The notes beneath the pieces are model-generated. The model ran no database searches, was not told the DNA's origin, and worked only from the letters and a program-made list of their open reading frames with translations. The translations under genes were made by a program, and so were the position numbers. A stretch of 64,000 bases of DNA, taken from NCBI GenBank assembly GCA_046292445.1, contig JBKBQT010000001.1, positions 186,001-250,000 of the forward strand. Reading direction: 5' to 3'. The DNA comes from CALIZF01 sp046292445 (GTDB lineage Bacteria > Pseudomonadota > Alphaproteobacteria > Rhodobacterales > Rhodobacteraceae). Numbering within the stretch: position 1 is the first letter of the stretch; every line of letters begins with the position of its first letter. Positions 52,048 through 58,877 of the stretch are shown here, one piece after another.

Positions 52048-52868
52048 TGCTCGATGCTGCTGCCGAAGGGTATGTGACGGCCGACGGCCGCCGGATCGGC
52101 GGCGTGCTGATGGAGATGAAGAACATCAGCCTGCGCTTCGGCGGGGTCAAGGCGATCACCGATATCTCCTTCGACATCCGCGAGGGCGAGATCCGCGCGA
52201 TCATCGGGCCGAACGGTGCCGGCAAATCCTCGATGCTGAACGTCATCAGCGGGTTCTACGTCCCGCAGGAGGGCGAGGTCTGGTTCCGCGGCAAGCGCCG
52301 CCCGCCGATGCGGCCGTATCAGGTCGCCCGGCTCGGCATCGCGCGCACGTTCCAGAACATCGCGCTGTTCGAGGGAATGAGCGTGCTGGACAACGTGATG
52401 ACCGGGCGCCTGACGCATATGCGATCGACCATCCTCGATCAGGCGATCTGGTGGGGCAGGGCCGAGCGCGAGGAAAGCGCCAACCGCGAGAAGGTGGAAA
52501 AGGTCATCGACTTTCTCGAGATCCAGCACATCCGCAAGACACCCGTCGGCCGCCTGCCCTATGGCCTCAAGAAGCGGGTGGAACTGGCCCGCGCGCTGGC
52601 GGCCGAGCCGATGCTGTTGCTGCTCGACGAGCCCATGGCGGGCATGAACGTCGAGGAGAAGGAGGACATGTGCCGCTTCATCCTCGATGTGAACGACGAA
52701 TTCGGCACCACGATCTGCCTGATCGAGCATGACATGGGCGTGGTGATGGACCTGTCGGACCGCGTGGTGGTGATGGATTACGGCAAGAAGATCGGCGACG
52801 GGGCGCCCGACGAGGTGCGCCGGAGCCAGGCGGTGATCGACGCCTATCTGGGGGTCAGCCATGATTGA
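52047..52868 (+). CDS. Branched-chain-amino-acid-type ABC transporter ATP-binding protein (LivG-like)
   Basis: A 273-residue ABC ATPase. Walker A is GPNGAGKSSMLNVISGF, followed by GIARTFQNIALFEGMSVLDN and the signature-like LPYGLKKRVELARAL, typical of the LivG type, and Walker B LLLDEPMAGMN. It has about 20 extra N-terminal residues (AAEGYVTADGRRIGGVL). Its start overlaps the stop of the small membrane protein. The organic-acid setting makes an aromatic or fatty acid more likely than an amino acid as the cargo. Confidence 0.88.
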   Translation: MLDAAAEGYVTADGRRIGGVLMEMKNISLRFGGVKAITDISFDIREGEIRAIIGPNGAGKSSMLNVISGFYVPQEGEVWFRGKRRPPMRPYQVARLGIARTFQNIALFEGMSVLDNVMTGRLTHMRSTILDQAIWWGRAEREESANREKVEKVIDFLEIQHIRKTPVGRLPYGLKKRVELARALAAEPMLLLLDEPMAGMNVEEKEDMCRFILDVNDEFGTTICLIEHDMGVVMDLSDRVVVMDYGKKIGDGAPDEVRRSQAVIDAYLGVSHD

Positions 52869-52879
52869 GGGGGCCGGGC

Positions 52880-53866
52880 ATGCCTGACGTGGTGTTCTAT
52901 ACCGCCGAGGTGATGGTGAACGGCCTGATGGCCGGGGTGCTCTATGCGCTCGTCGCGCTCGGCTTCGTGCTGATCTTCAAGGCGTCCGGCATCTTCAACT
53001 ACGCGCAGGGCGTGATGGCGCTGTTCGCGGCGATGACGCTGGTGGGCATCCAGAAGGGGCAGGTGCCCTTCGCCCATCTCATCAATGCCATCTTCGGCAC
53101 GCGGATCCACGGTTTCGGCTGGGAAGTCCCGTCGCTGATCGCCATCGCGCTGACCGCGCTGGTGATGATCGGGCTGGCCATCGCCATCGAGCGGCTGGTG
53201 CTCAAGCATCTCATCAACCAGGAGCCGATCATCCTCTTCATGGCCACGATCGGGCTGGCCTATTTCCTCGAAGGGGTGGGCGACGTGATGTGGGGGGCCG
53301 AGATCAAGAAGCTCGACGTCGGGCTGCCGCAGGGCATGTCGGGGGTGATCGACGACACGACGCTGGCCTGGTTCGGCTACGGGTTCTTCATCGACCGGCT
53401 GGACATCGCGGCGACGATCGTGGCGGTGCTGCTGGTGGTGACGCTGACGCTGTTCAGCCAGTATTCCAAGCAGGGCCGTGCCCTGCGCGCGGTGGCCGAC
53501 GATCACCAGGCGGCGTTGTCGGTCGGGATTTCCCTGCGGTTCATCTGGGTGCTGGTGTGGTCGATCGCCGGTTTCGTCGCGCTTGTGGCGGGGATCATGT
53601 GGGGGGCCAAGTCGGGGGTGCAGTTCTCGCTGAGCCTCATCGCGCTCAAGGCGCTGCCGGTGCTGATGCTGGGCGGGTTCACCTCGATTCCGGGCGCCAT
53701 CGTCGGCGGCCTCATCATCGGGATGGGCGAGAAGCTGTTCGAGTTCTTCGTCGGGCCGCTGATCGGCGGGGCGACGGAAAACTGGTTCGCCTATGTGCTC
53801 GCGCTCCTCTTCCTCGTGTTCCGGCCCCAGGGCCTGTTCGGCGAGAAGATCATCGAGAGGGTGTGA
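52880..53866 (+). CDS. Branched-chain-amino-acid-type ABC transporter permease (LivH-like)
   Basis: A 328-residue permease with about eight segments. Seen are FVLIFKASGIFNYAQGVMAL, RALRAVADDHQAALSVGI and GGFTSIPGAIVGGLIIGMGE. The ATG at 52880 has GAGGGGG eight bases upstream; an in-frame TTG at 52865 is less likely. It ends 114 nt before the LivM-like gene, the gap holding the second hairpin-plus-tail element. Confidence 0.88.
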   Translation: MPDVVFYTAEVMVNGLMAGVLYALVALGFVLIFKASGIFNYAQGVMALFAAMTLVGIQKGQVPFAHLINAIFGTRIHGFGWEVPSLIAIALTALVMIGLAIAIERLVLKHLINQEPIILFMATIGLAYFLEGVGDVMWGAEIKKLDVGLPQGMSGVIDDTTLAWFGYGFFIDRLDIAATIVAVLLVVTLTLFSQYSKQGRALRAVADDHQAALSVGISLRFIWVLVWSIAGFVALVAGIMWGAKSGVQFSLSLIALKALPVLMLGGFTSIPGAIVGGLIIGMGEKLFEFFVGPLIGGATENWFAYVLALLFLVFRPQGLFGEKIIERV

Positions 53867-53911
53867 CGGCCATGCGCGCACGGGCGGCAATGGCAAGGCC
53901 GAACCAGCCCG

Positions 53912-53959
53912 CCGGGGGCCAGCCCCCGGACCCCCGGAGTATTTGGGGAACGATGAAGG
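53912..53959 (+). repeat. Intergenic hairpin-plus-tail element, copy 2 (between livH- and livM-like genes)
   Basis: A stem CCGGGGG/CCCCCGG (53912-53929, with an additional central pair) is followed by ACCCCCGGAGTATTTGGGG and AACGATGAAGGG. The tail matches copy 1 (29943-29970) in all but a few bases and the hairpin is of the same type. It lies in sense orientation within the transporter operon. Confidence 0.65.
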
Positions 53960-53980
53960 GCGAAGGGGGAGGGGGACGCG

Positions 53981-55057
53981 ATGCTCTATCGTGAGGCGGG
54001 CGATTTCAAGACGTCCTACCGGGACGATACGCAGACCTTCCCCATCGCCTTCGACCGCTGGCGCTATTACGCGGTGCTGGCGGTGGCGTTCGGGGTGATC
54101 CCGCTGGTCATCAACGACTATTGGGCGAGCGCGGTGTTCGTGCCGTTCCTGATCTATGCCATCGCCGCGATCGGGCTCAACATCCTGACGGGCTATTGCG
54201 GGCAGGTCAGCCTCGGGACCGGCGGGTTCATGGCGGTTGGCGCCTATGCGGCCTACAAGCTGATGACGGCGTTTCCCGACATCTCGATCCTGATCCATGT
54301 CGTGCTGGCGGGCGGGATCACGGCGGCGGTCGGCGTGGTGTTCGGGCTGCCGTCGCTCAGGATCAAGGGGTTCTACCTCGCCGTTGCGACGCTGGCGGCG
54401 CAGTTCTTTCTCGTCTGGCTCTTCAACAAGGTGCCGTGGTTCTACAACTATTCTGCCTCGGGGCAGATCTCGGCGCCGGAGCGGACATTTCTGGGCATCG
54501 CTCTGACGGGGCCCAACACGGCGGCGTCGGTGAAATACCTCGTGTGCCTCGTCTTCGTCGTCGCCCTCGCCTGGCTGGCGCGCAACCTGACGCGTGGATC
54601 GCTCGGGCGGCAGTGGATGGCGATCCGGGACATGGACATTGCGGCCGAGATCATCGGGGTGAACCCGTTGCGGGCGAAACTGACCGCCTTTGCGATCTCG
54701 TCGTTCTTCATCGGGATCTCGGGGGCGCTCTTCTTCACCGTCTATCTCGGCGCTGCCGAGGTCGGCGAAAGCTTCGGGATCAACAAGAGCTTTCTTGTCC
54801 TCTTCATGATCATCATCGGCGGGCTGGGCTCGATCTTCGGGTCCTTCGCGGGGGCGGCCTTCCTTGTGCTGCTGCCGGTGTTTCTCAAGAACGTCCTGGT
54901 GGGAGGCCTCGGCTGGCCGACCGACCTTGCCGCGCATCTGGAGCTGATCATCGTCGGCCTGCTGATCGTGGTATTCCTGATCGCTGAACCGCACGGCCTA
55001 GCCCAGATGTGGCGGGTGACGAAGGAAAAACTGAGACTATGGCCCTTTCCGCACTGA
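53981..55057 (+). CDS. Branched-chain-amino-acid-type ABC transporter permease (LivM-like)
   Basis: A 358-residue permease with about ten segments. The conserved stretch IGLNILTGYCGQVSLGTGGF is near residue 65, and GSLGRQWMAIRDMDIAAEII and FLVLFMIIIGGLGSIFGSFA are present. GGAGGGGG precedes the ATG. It lies 40 nt before the binding-protein gene. Confidence 0.9.
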   Translation: MLYREAGDFKTSYRDDTQTFPIAFDRWRYYAVLAVAFGVIPLVINDYWASAVFVPFLIYAIAAIGLNILTGYCGQVSLGTGGFMAVGAYAAYKLMTAFPDISILIHVVLAGGITAAVGVVFGLPSLRIKGFYLAVATLAAQFFLVWLFNKVPWFYNYSASGQISAPERTFLGIALTGPNTAASVKYLVCLVFVVALAWLARNLTRGSLGRQWMAIRDMDIAAEIIGVNPLRAKLTAFAISSFFIGISGALFFTVYLGAAEVGESFGINKSFLVLFMIIIGGLGSIFGSFAGAAFLVLLPVFLKNVLVGGLGWPTDLAAHLELIIVGLLIVVFLIAEPHGLAQMWRVTKEKLRLWPFPH

Positions 55058-55097
55058 CGGGCGGGGCCTTGCTGCGAAACCCATGGGAGGGAAACGA

Positions 55098-56381
55098 ATG
55101 AAACTGAGACTTGCCGCCATCCTCGCCGCTTCGGTGGCCCTTGCCAGCCCGGCCGCGGCCGAGCTGTTCTTCCCCTCGCTCAGCTACCGCACCGGGCCGT
55201 TCGCCGCCGGTGGGATCCCCTTTGCCGACGGCTATGCCGATTACTTCACGCTCCTGAACGAGCGGGACGGCGGCATCGGCGGCGTGAAGGTGCGGCTGAC
55301 CGAATGCGAGACGGGCTACAACACCGAAAAGGGCGTCGAATGCTATGAGGCGATCAAAGGGCAGGCGCCGCTGGTGATCCAGCCGCTGTCCACCGGGATC
55401 ACCTACCAGCTCATCCCGCGCGTGACCGCCGACGGCATCCCGATGCACACGATGGGTTATGGCCGCACCTCGGCCAAGAACGGCCGGGTGTTCAGCCATG
55501 TGTTCAACTATCCGGCCAACTACTGGGACGGCGCGTCGATCATCATCAACTACCTGCTCGACCAGAACGGCGGCAACCTGAACGGCAAGAAGATCGCGCT
55601 GGTCTATCACAACTCGGCCTATGGCAAGGAGCCGATCCGCACGCTGGAGGAGCTGGCCAAGAAGCATGGCTATGCCCTGACGCTGCTGCCGGTCGACTCG
55701 CCCGGCCAGGAACAGAAGTCCCAGTGGCTGCAGATCCGCCGCGACCGGCCGGATTACGTGCTGATGTGGGGCTGGGGGGTGATGAACCCGACCGCCGTGC
55801 AGGAGGCCGCCAACATCCGCTTCCCGATGGAGAATTTCATCGGCGTCTGGTGGTCGGGGTCGGAGAACGACGTGCTGGCGGCCGGCGATGCGGCCAACGG
55901 CTATACCTCGCTCAACATGCATCAGACCGGCACCGACTTTCCGCTCTATGCCGATCTGAAGAAATACGTGATCGACACCGGCAAGGCGGCGGGCGCGGGC
56001 GACCAGATCGGTTCGGTGCTCTATTCGCGCGGGATCTATGCCGCGATGCTCGCGGCGGAGGCGGCGAAGAAGGCGCAGGAGATCCACGGTGTTGCCCAGA
56101 TCACCCCGGCGATGATGCGCGACGGGATGGAGGCGCTCGAGATGACCGAGGCGCGGATGGCCGAGCTCGGCCTGCCGAATTTCGGCCCCGCCTTCACCGT
56201 GACCTGCGAGAACCACGGCGGATCGGGCCAGGGCCTGATCCAGCGCTGGGATGCGAGCGCGAAGAAGTGGAACGTCCTGACCGACTGGATCGAATCGGAC
56301 AAGGACGTGATCGACATGCTCGTGGCCGAGGATTCCGAGGCCTTCGCCAAGGAAAACAACATCGCCAAGCGGTGTAACTGA
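55098..56381 (+). CDS. ABC transporter substrate-binding protein (branched-chain-amino-acid type)
   Basis: A 427-residue periplasmic protein. The signal peptide ends LASPAAA-ELFFPS. Mature sequence includes FADGYADYFTLLNERDGGIG, ETGYNTEKGVECYEAIKGQA and FSHVFNYPANYWDGASIII. GGGAGG before the ATG sets the start. It belongs to the group that includes carriers for aromatic and other organic acids, in agreement with two acyl-CoA ligases in the operon. A hairpin follows the stop. Confidence 0.88.
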   Translation: MKLRLAAILAASVALASPAAAELFFPSLSYRTGPFAAGGIPFADGYADYFTLLNERDGGIGGVKVRLTECETGYNTEKGVECYEAIKGQAPLVIQPLSTGITYQLIPRVTADGIPMHTMGYGRTSAKNGRVFSHVFNYPANYWDGASIIINYLLDQNGGNLNGKKIALVYHNSAYGKEPIRTLEELAKKHGYALTLLPVDSPGQEQKSQWLQIRRDRPDYVLMWGWGVMNPTAVQEAANIRFPMENFIGVWWSGSENDVLAAGDAANGYTSLNMHQTGTDFPLYADLKKYVIDTGKAAGAGDQIGSVLYSRGIYAAMLAAEAAKKAQEIHGVAQITPAMMRDGMEALEMTEARMAELGLPNFGPAFTVTCENHGGSGQGLIQRWDASAKKWNVLTDWIESDKDVIDMLVAEDSEAFAKENNIAKRCN

Positions 56382-56387
56382 CGCGTC

Positions 56388-56420
56388 GCGGGGGGCGCCC
56401 CCGAGGCCGGGCCCCCCCGC
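56388..56420 (+). promoter_or_regulatory. GC-rich hairpin after the binding-protein gene
   Basis: An imperfect inverted repeat (GCGGGGGGC at 56388-56396 with GCCCCCCCGC at 56411-56420, one bulged base) sits in the 83-nt gap before the LivF-like gene. Like the hairpin after urtA, it could partially terminate transcripts or stabilise the upstream message so that binding protein exceeds ATPase. Confidence 0.5.
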
Positions 56421-56464
56421 AACCCCGACCCCGCCGCGAAACCGTCCTGCAATGTGAGGCCGCC

Positions 56465-57310
56465 ATGCTCGACACCACGCCCGCCCCATCGGCCGCAAGC
56501 CTTGCCGGGGCCGAGACGCTGCTCGAGGTCAACAACATCGAGGTGATCTACAATCACGTCATCCTCGTGCTGAAGGGCGTGAGCCTGAAGGTGCCCAAGG
56601 GTGGGATCACCGCGCTGCTGGGCGGCAACGGTGCGGGGAAGTCGACCACGCTCAAGGCCATCTCGGGCCTTCTGGCGTCCGAGCGCGGGGCGATCACCAA
56701 GGGCACCATCGCCTATCGCGGCGCGTCGATCGCGGGGATGAACCCGGCGGAACTGGTGAAGCGCGGCCTCATCCAGGTGATGGAGGGGCGGCACTGCTTC
56801 GAGCATCTGACGGTCGAGGAAAACCTGCTCACCGGTGCCTATACGCGCAGCGACCGCAGCGCGGTCGCCCGCGATCTGGAACTCGTCTACGGTTACTTCC
56901 CGCGCCTGCGCGAACGGCGCAGCAGCCAGGCCGGCTATACCTCGGGCGGCGAGCAGCAGATGACGGCGATCGGCCGCGCGCTCATGAGCCGGCCCGAGAC
57001 GATCCTGCTGGACGAGCCGTCGATGGGCCTTGCGCCGCAGCTTGTCGAACAGATCTTCGACATCGTGCGGCGGCTGAACGCCGAGCAGGGCGTGACGTTC
57101 CTTCTGGCCGAGCAGAACACCAACGTCGCGCTGCGCTATGCGCATGTCGGCTATATCCTCGAATCGGGGCGCGTCGTGATGGAAGGCGACGCGGCGAGCC
57201 TGCGCGAGAACCCGGACGTCAAGGAATTCTACCTCGGCATGTCCGACAAGGGCCGCAAGTCGTTCCGCGACGTGCGGTCCTATCGGCGGCGCAAGCGGTG
57301 GCTGGCGTGA
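56465..57310 (+). CDS. Branched-chain-amino-acid-type ABC transporter ATP-binding protein (LivF-like)
   Basis: A 281-residue ATPase. Walker A is GGNGAGKSTTLKAISGL, signature TSGGEQQMTAIGRAL, Walker B ILLDEPSMGLAPQ. A C-terminal basic tail of about 25 residues (KSFRDVRSYRRRKR) exceeds the usual LivF. GAGG precedes the ATG. Its stop overlaps the start of the cysteine-rich mini-protein (GTGA). Confidence 0.9.
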   Translation: MLDTTPAPSAASLAGAETLLEVNNIEVIYNHVILVLKGVSLKVPKGGITALLGGNGAGKSTTLKAISGLLASERGAITKGTIAYRGASIAGMNPAELVKRGLIQVMEGRHCFEHLTVEENLLTGAYTRSDRSAVARDLELVYGYFPRLRERRSSQAGYTSGGEQQMTAIGRALMSRPETILLDEPSMGLAPQLVEQIFDIVRRLNAEQGVTFLLAEQNTNVALRYAHVGYILESGRVVMEGDAASLRENPDVKEFYLGMSDKGRKSFRDVRSYRRRKRWLA

Positions 57311-57522
57311 CGCTGCAGGCCGACATCCGCTGTCCGCTCTGTGCCGCCGTTACGGCGCATGCGATGCCCGACGACGCCTGCCAGTTCTTTCTCGATTGCC
57401 CGGCCTGCGGCGCGGTGCTGCGCCCCGAGCCGGGCGATTGCTGTGTCTTCTGCTCCTACGGGTCGATGCCTTGTCCACCGGCGCAGGCCGCCGGCGCGGC
57501 CTGCTGCAAGCCTGTGTCCTGA
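57307..57522 (+). CDS. GDCCVxC domain mini-protein
   Basis: A 71-residue protein. IRCPLCAAVTAHAMPDDACQ and LDCPACGAVLRP give two CxxC pairs like a zinc ribbon; GDCCVFCSYGSMPCPP is the family hallmark (GDCCVxC). In some bacteria the family includes selenocysteine forms; here all are cysteines. It ends AACCKP. The GTG at 57307 overlaps the LivF-like stop; a GTG at 57298 is possible too. The function is unknown; suggestions include thiol or metal handling, and genes of this type are sometimes annotated as transport components. Confidence 0.78.
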   Translation: MTLQADIRCPLCAAVTAHAMPDDACQFFLDCPACGAVLRPEPGDCCVFCSYGSMPCPPAQAAGAACCKPVS

Positions 57523-57533
57523 GAGGGATCGCC

Positions 57534-58760
57534 GTGACCGTGCCATTCTACGACGAACTCGAAACCCGCAGCGCCGATGCGCGTGCCGCTGCCCTGGCCG
57601 AGGCGCTGCCGCGCCAGATCGCACGGGCGCGGGCCCTTGCCCCGGCCTTTGCCGCCATGCTCGGCGAGATCGACCCCGCCGCCGTGACCGACCGCGCCGC
57701 GCTCGCCCGCCTTCCGGTCACCCGCAAGTCGGCGCTGGTCGCGGCGCAGGGCGCGCAGCCGCCCTTCGGCGGATTTGCGGCGCTGCCCGTCACCGGGTTC
57801 GATCATGTGTTCCAGTCGCCGGGGCCGATCTACGAGCCCGGGCGGACCGCGCCCGACTGGTGGCGGCTCGGCCGGTTCCTCGCCGCCTGCGGGATCGGGC
57901 CGGGGGATGTGGTGCAGAACTGCTTTTCCTACCACCTCGTCCCGGCCGGTATGATGTTCGAGAATGCCGCCCGCGCGGTCGGCGCCACGGTGCTGCCGGC
58001 AGGCACCGGGCAGACCGACCTGCAGGTGCGCGCGGCCGCCGATGTGGGGGCGACGGCCTATGCCGGCACGCCCGATTTCCTCAAGGTCATCCTCGAGCGC
58101 GCGGACGAGACGGGCGCGCGCCTTGGCTATACCAAGGCGGCGGTCGGGGGCGGGGCGCTGTTCCCGTCGCTTCGGGCGTTCTATGCCGACCGGGGGATCG
58201 CCTGCCGCCAGTGCTATGCCACGGCCGATCTGGGCAACATCGCCTATGAATCGGACGCGCTCGAGGGCATGATCGTGGACGAGGGGGTGATCGTCGAGAT
58301 CGTGCGCCCCGGCACCGGCACGCCGGTGCCCGACGGCGAGGTCGGCGAGGTGATCGTCACCACCCTCAACCCCGATTATCCGCTCATCCGTTTTGCCACG
58401 GGCGATCTGTCGGCGGTGCTGCCGGGCGTCTCGCCCTGCGGGCGGACCAACATGCGCATCAAGGGCTGGATGGGCCGGGCCGACCAGACGACCAAGATCA
58501 AGGGCATGTTCGTGCGCCCCGAACAGGTCGCCGATTTCGTCGCCCGCCATGCCGAGGTCGCCCGTGCCCGCGTCATTGCCGAGCGGATCGGCGAGATGGA
58601 CGTGATGACGGTGCAGATCGAGACGCGGGCGGGGAACCCGGCGCTTTACGAAGGTTCTGTGCTCGACACGCTCAAGCTGCGCGGGCGGGTGGAACTGGTG
58701 CCGCCCGGAACGCTGCCGAACGACGGCAAGGTGATCGAGGACCGGCGCACCTACGGCTGA
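57534..58760 (+). CDS. PaaK-like phenylacetate-CoA ligase family protein, altered P-loop
   Basis: A 408-residue ANL-fold protein of the PaaK type. RLGRFLAACGIGPGDVVQNC, LPAGTGQTDLQVRAA and the second-half GRADQTTKIKGMFVRPEQV are typical. The usual SSGTTGKP P-loop is replaced by VFQSPGPIYEPG, so the ATP grip differs and the reaction could too. GAGAGGG before the GTG start supports translation. It is the last gene of the transporter operon; with the long-chain-type ligase it may act on the imported acid or an aromatic one. Confidence 0.8.
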   Translation: MTVPFYDELETRSADARAAALAEALPRQIARARALAPAFAAMLGEIDPAAVTDRAALARLPVTRKSALVAAQGAQPPFGGFAALPVTGFDHVFQSPGPIYEPGRTAPDWWRLGRFLAACGIGPGDVVQNCFSYHLVPAGMMFENAARAVGATVLPAGTGQTDLQVRAAADVGATAYAGTPDFLKVILERADETGARLGYTKAAVGGGALFPSLRAFYADRGIACRQCYATADLGNIAYESDALEGMIVDEGVIVEIVRPGTGTPVPDGEVGEVIVTTLNPDYPLIRFATGDLSAVLPGVSPCGRTNMRIKGWMGRADQTTKIKGMFVRPEQVADFVARHAEVARARVIAERIGEMDVMTVQIETRAGNPALYEGSVLDTLKLRGRVELVPPGTLPNDGKVIEDRRTYG

Positions 58761-58877
58761 AAGGCACGTCGCTATCGGATGACCGCGGCGGCGCAACGGC
58801 TGCCATGACGCATGTTATCGCATGTCAGGACGGTTGGCGCTAGCGTCCGGGCAGGTCCCAAGCATGGAGTCGCCCCG

